The notes below the pieces were generated by a model that was not told where the DNA came from, searched no databases, and worked only from the letters and a program-made list of their open reading frames with translations. The position numbers and the translations under genes are program-made. From Schistocerca nitens (Eukaryota > Arthropoda > Insecta > Orthoptera > Acrididae), in contig NC_064616.1 of the NCBI RefSeq assembly GCF_023898315.1, forward strand, positions 532,413,102-532,477,101: 64,000 bases of DNA, given 5' to 3'. Each line of letters starts with the position of its first letter. The stretch's first letter is position 1. Shown here piece after piece: positions 24,047 to 35,378 of the stretch.

Positions 24047-24689
24047 TACGGGGTGGTGAGAAATGCTCTGAAAAAGCTTCGGAAGTTTTTTAAAGGAGTT
24101 CATATTGCTTTCAGCTATTAGAATTTTATTTTGCAAAATAAAATTCTAAAGGCTTGAAGGCGAAATGAAGTCTTTTAAAAAAATTATAGAAGCTATGGAC
24201 CCATTCTACAAGAAAATAATTGGCTTCTAACGGTGTTGTAGGATAGGTAGTGCTGAGAAAGAATTGTTAGGGAGACAATTCGATACTTTGCGCTGTTTCC
24301 GAGTTAATTAGCACTTGAATTGGCCAGTCAGGCCTTTGCGCGCGCAAATTCGAGTAGCCCGCCAGATACAGCTGGTGTAAGTTGTTCTCGTAGCGTAGAT
24401 GATAGCGCACGAAACTGCTCAGGATCTGCCTCGAGTTCAGTCCTAGCTACCGTCCCATGTTCAGTTTTTGTATATCGCTCTCTCTTTTGGTTTTAGGAAA
24501 CCAAACGAATAACACCTTTGGTGTCACCTTCTCTGGCGAGGTTCCTGAATTTGCGCGCAGTCAATTGGTTGGCTATGCTAATTAACTAGAGAACGGCGCT
24601 ACGCATTGAATTTATAAGTTATTTCTCAGTACAACCTACCCTGCAACTCCCTTACAAGCTTTTCAGCCCGTTTCTGACCACCCTGTGTA
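24047..24689. mobile_element. Palindromic MITE, copy 1, with internal insertion
   Basis: The ends read TACGGGGTGGTGAGAAATG and, inverted, TTTCTGACCACCCTGTGTA. The whole unit is nearly palindromic and matches the 460-bp copy at 44383..44842. Near the left end it carries about 150 extra bases (about 24079..24224) absent from the other copy, with GCTTC at both edges of the extra segment. No protein is encoded. Confidence 0.82.
24119..24148. repeat. Perfect 30-bp palindrome
   Basis: Arms of 15 bases with no loop: TAGAATTTTATTTTG and its exact inverse complement. It lies within the insertion in the MITE at 24047..24689. Confidence 0.95.
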
Positions 24690-25684
24690 CATACGTACAA
24701 TTGGAAACTAAACACCAGATAGGTTCCACATAAAATATCAAATTTTCACAACTTACTGAAAGCTGTCGTTAAATAGAATGATTCAAACAATCTTCTTGTG
24801 CACGGAATCTGAATTACATGCTGCGTATGTAAGTACTGAGAAAATAACTATGTATGGCTTTCTGAAGGAGTTGTCTGATGTTTCGAGCATCGGATTGCAA
24901 TACTTAACATTGCAGGCATGCCACTACATCATAGACGAACACGATTCGTGTAGTTATCTGAATGTTAAATATTTTTATTGTGAGTCAGCGAAAGGCTTGG
25001 CAGCCCCCCCCCCCCCCCCCCCTCAAAGAAATTTCCAAAACATTCGACGGTAAGTGCCAGAGAGTAGTACTGTTGATAGTGATCAAAGGACGTGCACATT
25101 CTCGTTGTCTTTGCCTCGGACAGCAGCGGCACATAGATACCGCACCAGCCGCCTCAGACGAGCAACCATTGCACATGGCGCGACGACCGTAAGACGACAA
25201 GGAATAAAGTTTGACGCAAGTGGCTGCTACGGCCACCTGGAACCATTTGCTGGAGCCTGTGCTCCCCTTGCCACGGTTTCTTTTGCACCTCATTGCGGTT
25301 CAGGCAGGTTCCAGTGGTGTAGTAAAAGACGAAACTAGAAGGATGCAGGGTCGAAGACTAAGAACAGCAGACCATGCCTTGTCAGTGATCGCCACTTAGT
25401 GCAAGTGCGACGGAAAGAGCGGCAACTGTTGGATTGTGGTAAGTAACGACGCAAATGACCAGTTCTGATCGTGTTGTAGGGAGCCATATTCTAACTTGAC
25501 GTCTGGTGCCTGCTGAGGAAGCACTAGACGCCACGGCATAAACCCCGAACTAACACAGTCTCTTCTTTTGCTGCCTGTACAGCGTAAAGAGGTATGCTGT
25601 TGCATCTGGTCACCACACACTTCTCCCGTTACTAGAAACGCTCTCGAAGATGTTCAAATTCCTGGTGACCATTATTATCAGACC
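24690..25684. other. Unrecognised stretch
   Basis: Apart from a 19-base poly-C run at 25004..25022, this contains several overlapping open frames without recognisable domains. No transposon ends were identified. Confidence 0.35.
25004..25022. repeat. Poly-C run of 19
   Basis: An uninterrupted cytosine homopolymer. Its length may be affected by sequencing error. Confidence 0.9.
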
Positions 25685-25697
25685 TGTCCCTCATAGC

Positions 25698-25891
25698 CGG
25701 CCGTTGTGGCCGACCGTTTCTAGGCGCTACAGTCCGGAACCGCACGACCGCTACGGTCGCATGTTTGAATCCTGCCTGGGGCATGGATGTGTGTGATGTC
25801 CTTAGGTTAGTTAGGTTTAAGTAGTTCTAAGTTCTAGGGGACTGATGACCTCAGATGTTAAGTCCCATAGTGCTCAGAGCCATTTGATTTT
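25698..25891 (+). mobile_element. tRNA-derived SINE, family A
   Basis: Complete copy, head GGCCG…, body with the GATGTCCTTAGGTTAG motif. A 13-bp target duplication (TGTCCCTCATAGC) is at 25685..25697 and 25892..25904. Confidence 0.95.
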
Positions 25892-26044
25892 TGTCCCTCA
25901 TAGCACATGTGTAGACCAATAAGGACGGCGGGTGGGCTGTTCTGTATTATTGACTGTATTTTTGCTCACATTTTTTTGCCGCAACAGTGTAAATACTCAT
26001 AGTGTGGAATAGTATCTTCCAAAATGTTATCAGATGTATCTGCG

Positions 26045-26170
26045 ACCGATTGCTCCCAGCTAGGTGGAGTGTTGGTAAGACTGGCCTTTTGTTTGGGGAG
26101 ACCGGTGTTAAATTTCGCGTCCTGCCATCAAGACAGGTTTTTCGGTAGTTTTGTGTAATCTCTGAAGGGA
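26045..26170 (+). mobile_element. Degenerate SINE, family B fragment
   Basis: Text near 26085..26135 (GGTGTTAAATTTCGCGTCCT and GCCATC) corresponds to the box B region and body of the family B SINE at 47286. Confidence 0.55.
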
Positions 26171-26305
26171 TATTCCGAACAGGATCCTTTTAAAACGTCA
26201 CATCTCACTTTCGTGTCCAAGTCGTTTACGTATCCGACCTCTTTCCTGAGGAGACTTCAAACTCTGCCTGCTTGTAGGACTACGTCGTTGCTGAAAGATA
26301 CTATA

Positions 26306-26465
26306 CAAGGTGAACCCAAACTCTGTCGTCAAAATTTCGGAAGTTGTTTCGCATAATAAGTCAAAAGAAATAAAACGAATCAACAATGACTACGGTTTCC
26401 TTATAACAAAATACTCAGAAAATATATCGAACAACGTGTGTTCTCTGGAGTTTGGGTGACCCTGT
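26306..26465. mobile_element. Short MITE-like element
   Basis: Imperfect terminal inverted repeats of about 18 bp (AAGGTGAACCCAAACTC at the left; GAGTTTGGGTGACCCTGT at the right) are close to TA dinucleotides. It is 160 bp with no coding capacity. The family is not recognised. Confidence 0.6.
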
Positions 26466-26944
26466 TAAAGATAATGAAATTGTTAAACAAGACAGTATAT
26501 TCTTCGACATAAGACACAATGATTGTCCTCATATACAGCGTACATCCTGTAAAAACGTGTAAATGAAACTTCATTCAGTTGGAAAAACTGCTACGTCATT
26601 GGTTTCTTCCACTTGTATATTAGGGTTACCACAGTATGCATGTACGCATACACCACTCGAATTTACGCTTTACTTTAAACCCCAATACGAGTGTCGTGAG
26701 AGCAGGCGTTCCACAATTGTGTTTAAATGACTGTATTAAAACACTATCGTTGGAAAAGAATACAATTTAAGTGAACTTACAAAGCAAATGTGGTAGGTAG
26801 AAAATTAGAAAGCTCGAGAAAGAATACATGCCTTGAATGGGTAGAGCTCATCAGTTACTCATTTGGCACAGAAAGTCAGATGAGGTAAATGGTGTGTGTA
26901 GTCGCTTAGATTTAAAACATCATTAGGGAGGTTTATTTCACTGG
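26466..26944. other. Non-coding stretch
   Basis: Nothing recognised. Confidence 0.35.
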
Positions 26945-27637
26945 TCTGACTGTATTTGAGGAAAGTTTTTGACAAGTAATTTCTGCATGTGCTATCCAAA
27001 GGTCCATTTTTTTCATGAAACACTTCATAGCAGGCATAAAAGTTACGACAGTTTCGTTTCTTCCTTGAAGTTCCTTATTTAACTGATTTAGTTTAAGGGT
27101 CACATCAATTACAAATGCCACGTGCAACAACCAGCTAAAATCGTGCAGTTGTGAATAATCTTATTATCTTGTGAATACGAACAGCACTCCCAGTTTCGAT
27201 AACACAAAGTATTTTAGTGATCATTACCTCCGTCTTGCACATTGTTGTTTTGTGGAAGCGGGAAAACAGAGGTTTATGTTGCCTACTCTGGAGGCGGAGC
27301 TCGTTCCCTATGCTCCCCGCTCGGCGTAACACCCGCTCCTAACGCGCCGTCAAGTTAAAAATTCGCCAGCATTAAGATCATCATGCTGGAGGGAAGACTG
27401 GTTGGTTGGCATAAGCGTTACAGGCGGTGAGATGCAGGTGGAGACGAGATGCGGAGACAGTGTTGTCAGATTTACTGTACCGCCTACAAATTCCGTGCGA
27501 AACATTCCTTGTCAACAAAACGGTGTCTTACAAAAACTTTTCTTTTAAACAGATTTCGGACACAGGTTTTGAAAGATCTACTGATAAAGCCATGTCGATC
27601 GGCAGGTCGATCGCGATCGACGGGTTGAGCACCCCTG
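26945..27637 (-). mobile_element. Truncated hAT element, minus strand
   Basis: The outer end at 27625..27637 (TTGAGCACCCCTG) is a hAT-type terminal repeat. Just inside it is a 16-bp palindrome (GTCGATCGCGATCGAC, 27606..27621). On the minus strand the sequence reads MCKTEVMITKILCVIETGS, then FVIDVTLKLNQLNKELQGRN and MPAMKCFMKKMDLW. This resembles the 'FL.DI..HLN.LN..LQG' block of hAT transposases of the ZBED5/FAM200/GTF2IRD2 type. It is cut off at about 26945. It is an inverted copy of 30617..31234. Confidence 0.82.
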
Positions 27638-28064
27638 GTCTACAGTAACGTTCTAAAATGCATGCTTCACCATTGGTTGCTGTTTGCGCACATTTGTCAC
27701 CGTACTGCTCTGCTTGAAAGACTCGGCAATTTATCGCCTTCTACATGCTTTTTGTTAGAAGAGCAGGCCAACTTCTATTATTATTCTGTAGTAATTTTAT
27801 GCTTATATTGATGTACAATATATTAAAATGATGGGGAACATTCCTAGTTGGTCGAACGGAGACTGTGCGACATAGTCTCTCTCCTAGGTCCTACCTCCAC
27901 TTGATATGTGGATGTGGAAGCATAGAACTCAAAAGAACTGTGGCATTGAAAATCAGTATGTCGAGCTGAGAGATGAGACAACGATCAATAATAACGACGT
28001 ATGCAGCCGTTATTCATTGCACTGCTGTTAAGTTCGCGATGTACTTTTTCCGTGGCTATACATA

Positions 28065-29221
28065 AACTGAGGTGACAAATCATGGGATATCTCCTAATAT
28101 CAATTCGGACCTCAATTTGCCCGGCGTAATGCAGCAACTCGACGTGGCTGGACTCAGCAAGTCGTTGGAAGTCCCTTGCAGAAATGCTGAGCCATGCTGC
28201 CTCAAAAGCCGTACATAATTGCGAAGGTGTGGCCGGTGCAGGATTTTGTGCACGAGCTGACCTCTCGATTATGTCCCTTAAATGTTCGATGGGATTCACG
28301 TCGGGCGATCTCGGTTTCCAAGTCATTTTCTCGAACTGAACAGAATGTTCGTCAAACTATTCGCCAACAATTGTAGTCCGGTGACATGGCGCATTGTCAT
28401 CCTAAAAATTCCATCGTTGTTAGGGAACGTTAAGTCCATAAATGGCTGCAAGTGGTCTCCAAGTAGCCTAGCATAACCAGACCCCACTCAATTTCATGTA
28501 AATACAGCCAACACCATTATGGAGCCACCAGCAGCTTGCGCAGTGCCTTGTTGGTAACCTGGGTCCATGGCTTCGTGGAGTCGGCGCCATACTCGAACCC
28601 TGCCATCAGATCGTACCAAATTATCGGGACTCATCTGACTAGAGCACGGCCGGTCGTCTACGGCCCAACCGATATGGACACGAGCCCAAGAAAGACGCTG
28701 CGGGCGACATCGTACTGTTAGCAAAGACACTCGCTTAGGTCGTCTGCAGTCATAGCCCATTAAAGCCAGATTTCGCCACACTGTGCTAACGGGTACGTTC
28801 GTCGTACGTCCCATATTGATTTCTGCGGTTATTTCAGGCAGTGCTGCTTGTCTGTTAGCACTGACAACTCTACGCAAACGCCAGTTTTCTCTGTTGTTAA
28901 GTGAGGGCCTTCGGTCACGGCGTTATCCGTGGTGTGGGGTAACGCCTAAAATCCGGTATAATCGTGATATGGGGATTTCGGAATATAGAATTTCCAAGGG
29001 ATTTCCGATATGGAATGTCCGATGCCTGTACCTCCAACTACCATTCGGAGTCAGTTAATTTCCGTCGTGCGGCCATAATTACGTCGGAAACCTTTTTACA
29101 TAAATCACCTGAGTATAGATAACAGCTCCGCCAAAGCACTGCCCAGTTATACCTTGTGTTCGCCATATTATCGCCATTTGTATAAGAGCATATCGCTAGC
29201 CCATGACTTTCGTCACACCAG
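28065..29221 (-). mobile_element. Full-length decayed Tc1-like element
   Basis: The left end (after TA at 28063..28064) reads AACTGAGGTGACAAATCATG. The right end (before TA at 29222) reads CCATGACTTTCGTCACACCA. The minus strand encodes broken transposase: 28494..28877 contains NRQAALPEITAEINMGRTTN and later SDGRVRVWRR and GGSIMVLAVFT. 27985..28326 contains PRSPDVNPIEHLRDIIERSA, the third catalytic Glu region. Frames shift between the pieces, so it is inactive. I recognise the family as common in locust genomes. Confidence 0.88.
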
Positions 29222-29871
29222 TATGTGAATCAATGAATAGCACGAAGCATTCGTGGCGCAGATGCGTTTACCCTAAACTGTCCCAAACACCTGCGAGTAT
29301 CTATGGTCCTAATAGTCGTTTTAACGTAAGAAAGTATTAGTCCTACCGCCGTTACTAAATCGCATCATTAGTGGCCAGTGTTAATGCTTCATGTCGCGTA
29401 GATCCTGTGGTTTAAGTTACTGAATTCACGCGCACTACCGATTAAAAATTTCGAAGGAAAACGATTTTGGATGTCAAGAAACTACTGGAAAGAGGGCAGG
29501 AATGGTACCGTCTTCAAACATGACAGCTAAGACACCATATGCAGTATAGGCTTGCCCGCCATGGGATTAAAACTTCTTCTCGAATTTCAGGTAAACTCAC
29601 GCTTAGCTGACGTACCCAACCCACGAGATCGTTTTTTTTGTTCACAACATAACGTCCTCACACCGACTCGTGTTTAATTTGCAGACGTGATACACACTGT
29701 GAGAATTGTCTTCCCTCCAAACTGAAATGTTCTTATTAACTGCAAGACTCTGTGGAACAGTTCCATGGTCTTCGCCCTCGCAGACACAGTAAGGCGATTC
29801 TTGGGAGTATCGCAACTTAACATACTCTTTACTTTTGTCCGCGCCTTAGTGCGTCGAGGGAATTACTCCTT
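29222..29871. other. Non-coding stretch
   Basis: Nothing recognised. Confidence 0.35.
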
Positions 29872-29881
29872 AATCAATTTA

Positions 29882-30088
29882 TTTGGAAAATTTTGTGGTA
29901 AGGTTTTATGTGACCAAACTACTTAAGTCATCGATCCCTAACCCAACACACTTCTTAATCTCGCTTAAAGTAGTTTACGCTATGGACAACACACACACCC
30001 GTGCCCGAGGAAGGACTCGAACCTCCGACGGGGGCAGCCGCACGGACGTGACAGGTCGCCTAAGACCGCGCAGCTACCTCGCGCGGCA
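29882..30088 (-). mobile_element. tRNA-derived SINE, family C
   Basis: Reverse orientation. The reversed box B (GGACTCGAACC) is near 30013. The tail region near 29910 reads ACCAAACTACTTAAGTCATC. A 10-bp target duplication (AATCAATTTA) is at 29872..29881 and 30089..30098. Related to the copies at 42565 and 63583. Confidence 0.9.
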
Positions 30089-30616
30089 AATCAATTTAAA
30101 TTACTTCTCCCTACCAAAAGTTCCTACAGTTTATACTGTTTCTATGTTCATAGCAGGAAGTAGTAAGCTCATTGTAATATACCTGTCATGGTTTTTACCT
30201 ATGCAGACAGAATATTTCATTTCGTTGACCACTTCGTATTTGAGCGTATGTCACTATATTACGGTAAATAGTTGGAGGAGCAATGCTTAGTAGATAATGC
30301 GTGTTTTCACACGCGTTGGTTTCAGGCAACCAGTGACTATTCTTATTTTCGCATCTGAGCAGGGCTTACACAGCCATTATCATACATATAAGTTAGGACA
30401 CATTGAAGAGCGACATACACGTAAGACTTAATATATTGTACATCGGTATAAGCATAAAATTACAATAGAATAATAGTAGAAGTTGGCATGCTCTTCTAAC
30501 AAAAGGCATGTAGAAGGCGATAAATTGTCAAGTCTTTCAAGCAGAGCAGTACGACGATAAATGTCCGCAAACAGCAACCAATGGTGAAGCATGCATTTTA
30601 GAACGTTACTGTAGAC

Positions 30617-31800
30617 CAGGGGTGCTCAACCCGTCGATCGCGATCGACCTGTCGATCGACATGGCTTTGTGAGTAGGTCTTTCAAAACCTGTGTCCGAAA
30701 TCTGTTTAAAAGAACTGTTTTTGTAAAACTCCGTTTTGTTCACATGTCTCCGCCTCTCGTCTCCACCTGCATCTCACCGCCTGTAACGCTTATGCCAACC
30801 AACCAACCAACCAGTCTTCCCTCCTGCATGATGATGTTAATACTTTCGGTGTCACGCCGAGCGGGGAGCACGGGGAACGAGCACCGCCTCCAGAGTAGGC
30901 AACATAAACCCCTGTTTTCCCGCTTCCACAAAACAACAATGTGCAAGACGGAGGTAATGACCACTAAAATACTTCGTGTTATCGATACTGGGAGTGCTGG
31001 TCGTGTTCACAAGATAATAAGATTACTCACAACTGCACGATTTCAGGTGGTTGTTGCACGTGGCATTTGTAACCGATGTCACACTTAAACTAAATGAGTT
31101 AAACAAGGAAGTTCAAGGAAAACACGAAACTGTCATAACTTTTATGCCTGCCATGAAGTGTTTCATGAAAAAATGGACCTTTGCATAGCACAGGCAGAAA
31201 GTACATGTGAAAAACTTTCCTCAAATACAGTCATAACTGTCGGATCAGCAAATATCGGTGGCTCAAGAAGCTGCAAAGAAGTGTATGGCCAACCTGACCG
31301 CACTGAAGACAGAGTTTGAAAATCGATTTTCAGATTTGATGGGAGTGGAACCTGTTCCGATTCTCATAGCTCAACCTTTGAACAAAGTGAATGTGGAAGA
31401 TGTTTCAATTAGAATGAGTATTCTCTTCTGTCGTTGTGAGCCTGAACTTTAAGAGGAAGTAGTACAAAAGACATCTCCTTAAAGTCACAAAACAATGAAG
31501 ATAAACTTCTGGAAATTAATGAGTGTAAAAACCTACCCTAACATTGTAAAAGTGGCATCGCATGTTTTATCTTTCTGGATCAACTTATTCTTGTATGGCA
31601 GCGTTTTCAACGATGAACATAGTGAAATGCAAGTGTCGAAATAAACTGATTAATCCTTATCTTTCAGACTGTGAGAGATTGGCTCTGACGAATTATTGTT
31701 TTTTACTTAAGAATTTTATGCATTTTTAAGTCAGTAGATCACTAAATGGATTAAACTGCATGTACTAGATCTCAAGCCTAAAAAATGTTGAGCACCCCTG
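30617..31800 (+). mobile_element. Internally deleted hAT element
   Basis: Terminal repeats are CAGGGGTGCTCAA at 30617 and TTGAGCACCCCTG at 31788..31800, with the palindrome GTCGATCGCGATCGAC just inside the left end (30633..30648). The flanking eight bases (CTGTAGAC and CCTGCACT) do not match, so no target duplication survives. At 1184 bp it is far shorter than an autonomous hAT element and the reading frame is broken, so it is not self-mobile. Confidence 0.82.
30840..31720 (+). pseudogene. hAT transposase remnant (ZBED5/FAM200-like)
   Basis: The plus strand reads MCKTEVMTTKILRVIDTGSA, followed after frame changes by a block equivalent to 'LN..LQG', then MANLTALKTEFENRFSDLMG (about 31284..31343). 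Near 31535..31680 is a decayed C-terminal dimerisation region (YPNIVKVASHVLSFWINLFL, then a frame resembling 'LTDEHL'). Several stops interrupt it. The N-terminal BED zinc finger and most of the catalytic core are absent. Confidence 0.72.
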
Positions 31801-33240
31801 CCTGCACTAGACGAATCGCGTAAAGACGATTTTCGAATGTTGTTTGAACTACCACTTGACAGAACTCAAGGAAGTAGTAGTCTTCAAAAAAACCTTTTTC
31901 TTCATGGGCTCGTCACCACTCAACTATCCATCACAAACTTGAGGTCACTCATCGAAAGGACTTCGCAATCTCTGTTACCATTGTAGAAGAGTTCTGTTCT
32001 TCCGTGACCTGTCCGTTCCCGTACAGCTGTTATATGGTTTTAGTAAACACTAGTCTTGTATCACAGCAGAAACACAGGTATTAGTCCAGGGACGCTTTCG
32101 ATGCTTCTTGGCATCTATAAATTAGTTGCAGTATATTACTACCGAACGTGGTCTCTTCACTAATTAAATTACATGACTAGCTGATGCTAGCAAAGTGTAC
32201 ATGAAACCTTTAATAGTATACTTGTACTGTTATTACATATTGAATCAGTTTCATTTGTTTTTATTAAAAAGTCATGTTAATGTATTTGTCATGTAGTTTT
32301 ATAAAATAGTGGGAATATGACAATATGAAACATAGAGATCTTTTAGAGAATATTGTGAGATCTACTGTCGTCTACTTCTGAGAAGGCACCATACTTCCCA
32401 GCGTTGGTATTTACAGAAATTATGCCAACGTTATAGGAAGAATGTGACATACCACAGCTGCACTGGCGGCTAATGTTTTGTTTGAGATTGATTGTGCAGA
32501 GGTAGTACTAACCTCGAGAGATTCCAAACTCAATAACTTTCAGTGAAGGCCCCTACCAAAAGAAACAAATCTTTTACTCTACCTTAAAAAAAATTTAAAT
32601 AGGCGAATTTGAAGACTTATACACAGTATCTCAAATACGGAGCGTTTACATTCAGGTTTTCGGTGTGATAAATATAATTCTATCTGCAGTAAAGGAATTG
32701 CAGTACTTAAACCGCTCGGTGCATTGTTACTGTAGCTTCCTATTGCATAAAATGAACTACTACAGTTATATGCAGCTGTAGAATGATGCCACTGAAACAG
32801 CCCACACTGAGGACTCAACTCTCCGTTTACACGCGTATTTCGTTCAGTGAAACAGAGTAGTGCATTTACGTGGATGGAGGGGCGGTTTCATGAAGACATT
32901 AGTGTTACGTAATACTGTTAATTGTTGTACAGGGATTCTCAGAACTTGCCATTCTAGAAGAATTTCACAGGAGCTCGCTTTAAAATGCAACTTTTTTTTC
33001 AACTGCCACCAATTGAAGCAATTTTCAATCCTCCTTTCTAGATTCTTCACATTGTGCTATCGTAAGAAATGTAAACTAGATAGTGTTCGGCGATCGTGTT
33101 GGGCGATTTTTGAGGTGCCCTGTGTTTCTAAAATTTGAAGTGGCATATTTCGGAGGCCCTTTCTGAGGTCAGTAATGGAAATTAAGCAATTGACCAAGAG
33201 TACTTAAGAAAATCCGAAAGCACCGAAAATTAGAACATAC
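31801..33240. other. Non-coding stretch
   Basis: AT-rich; nothing recognised in either strand. Confidence 0.35.
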
Positions 33241-33800
33241 CCGAAAGGCTTTATATTCGCAAACTCTATATATAGTAATTTTCGACATAACCAGCATAAC
33301 GATCGAGGTAAGTGTCATAACGTTCACTAGCTTCTCTCTCCCCACAGTAATATTTTTCGGCTTTTGTTGGGACCATGTGGTAGCAGATCACTGCAGTTGC
33401 TGTTCTTGGGAAGCACAGGACTTTCGGAACTGGGGACAACAATCAAGGCAGCTACATATTGTGAGACATCGCGAAGGTTTCACAGATCAGTCAAAACCAA
33501 CTTAGAGACATACTGGAATTAGGTGTTGCACTGCATCAAGCAACATTTCAAAATCTGAAATGGGAGCTGGTGAATTACTATCTCTGCAGTACAGATCTGG
33601 CAGCAAGTGCCTCCCACCTTTCTCCGGAGGTGAAGAAATGGTTGGGAGAACGAAGTTTCACCTGAAATGAGGATCTGCAATGACCGTGACGACCAGCGTG
33701 CGGCGGATTTCTCTTTACAAAGGGAATAGGAATGCCGTTACCCTGTTATGTAAAATTTGTGGAAGAAAACCTGTACATGTATGTGATATTTGTACGTAAG
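33240..33800. mobile_element. Second fold-back mariner
   Basis: The left part (about 33270..33420) reads on the minus strand as the decayed C-terminus of a mariner transposase (ERYDTYLDRYAGYVEN). The right part (about 33540..33800) reads on the plus strand STDLAASASHLSPEVKKWLG and then, after a frame change, a region equivalent to 'ADFYDKGIGKLVPRYDKCLN'. As at 12.2-13.0 kb, two transposase 3' ends point outward from a common centre. Both are degenerate. Confidence 0.6.
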
Positions 33801-34330
33801 CCCTTTCTGATCATCCTTCGTGGAATTTCCAGCTCCGTTCTATAATTTCGTTCATGATCTGCAAATACTATATTATGCTATATCCACCAGAAGGTTCCTT
33901 TGCTTGATTAAAATTTTTCTGCGCTTTTGGTTACAATTTTAATGAATTATGTTGCGCATTTCGGAGTGCGTGTAACTTTTCCTCCAGCTTCAGCTATTCG
34001 CTTCAAACCACACTCTTTCGGCGCCCTTTCTTCTTTCTTAGTCGAAATGGCCTTATACATCTAAACTAGCATTACTTCCAGAATAACATGTACATTGCTA
34101 GCTATTTGTTTTCCTGATCCATCTCTGAAACTACCCAAACGCTTAGAAACTGTTGGAATATGTGTAAAATGTCCTCTTCTTTTTAATGGGCCATCTGCCA
34201 TATTAACTGATGAAATACTCGTATGATTTATTACTATGCGGCAACACATATCCAAAGATTACTAAATTACTACATGTCAACAATAAGACGGGTCTCCAGC
34301 ATAAAATAATACAAATGACAACAGCTATAT
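33800..34330. other. Possible 3' UTR of antisense LINE or unrelated DNA
   Basis: No motif was recognised. It adjoins the 3' end of the minus-strand LINE. Confidence 0.3.
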
Positions 34331-35378
34331 ACCAGTATGAAGATCTTCCATATATTTTATCACCCCACTCGTCACTGCCAGGAAATCTTCGAAAGGACCC
34401 TTACAGGCAGGCGCGGTACACGATTATACAACATGTGCAACTGTCTGTAGTTCCGTACCACAGTCAAAATATGGTGATAAACATTTAGCCCACCTGCAGA
34501 GTGTCTGCACATCTTCCATGATCCGTTCGGATGTGGTTCAGGGTAGTCCAAATTCCCGAGGCTGGACATATCCAGGGTTTTTTTTCTGAATGCAGAGCAG
34601 TTTCAGCCATTGCGGAGGATAGTTTTATTGCCAGCAGCGTTTCCATTAATCGGTGGCATTGAACTCAATTTCCTTAAGAACCATGGCTGTGATAAGAGTT
34701 AGATGTCTCGATCTTAATCATTTTCCCTCCGCAGGGAATACTTCGTTCACTATCGGAAGTTCGAGGTTATCGGCAGTCGTCACGTAGTATCGCGCTGTTC
34801 TCTCAGATATCAGGCGGTGGAATATGGCTAAAGAGTTCTTGGGAGTAGATCGTGTTACCCTACTGACAATGCGCATGGCTTTGTTAAATTCTGTGTCTTA
34901 ATTTTTTTACGTGTGGGTTATTAAGTCAGAGACGCACATAGTACTCTGTTATTGAGTATACCGATCAGTGTGTCGATATGTGAAGAGCGCTGACGATTCC
35001 CAACCAGCGCCACAGAATTTGTGGAGAGTGTTGATTCTGCTTTTGAGCTTAGCAGATGGTTGTGTCAAGTGCTTTTCAAAAGAAAGTGTCGTATCTGACA
35101 TGATCCCAAGATATTTTGGAGGCCTGTTATGAAGGATGTCACCCTCAAAATAGACATCAAAGGCTCTGCGTGCCAGTGTATGGGGCAGATGAAAACATGT
35201 AGCTGCTGATTTCTCTAAGTTTGGTTGTAACTTTCATTTACGGAAATATTGGCGTAAGATGTCTAGATCAGAATTTAGGATGTCTTCAGTTGTTGCAAAG
35301 ATTTTGCGTTGGGTAACTATTGCCCAGTCCTCCGCACAGCCAAACTTTCTAGACTTTGTTGGAGGAATATTAGATATA

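Larger units (their letters stand above)
26945..31234. repeat. Large inverted duplication with hAT ends
   Basis: The left arm (26945..27827) and the right arm (30428..31234) are inverted copies of each other with small gaps. About 30 extra bases occur in the left arm near 27330..27365. The arms separate 2.6 kb holding a decayed Tc1 element and a SINE. Homology continues for about 190 bases beyond the hAT terminus on the inner sides (27638..27827 and 30428..30616), so more than the hAT element was duplicated. Confidence 0.85.

Noticed and set aside
30609..31808. 8-bp target duplication for the hAT element
   Set aside because: The flanking eight bases (CTGTAGAC and CCTGCACT) do not match.
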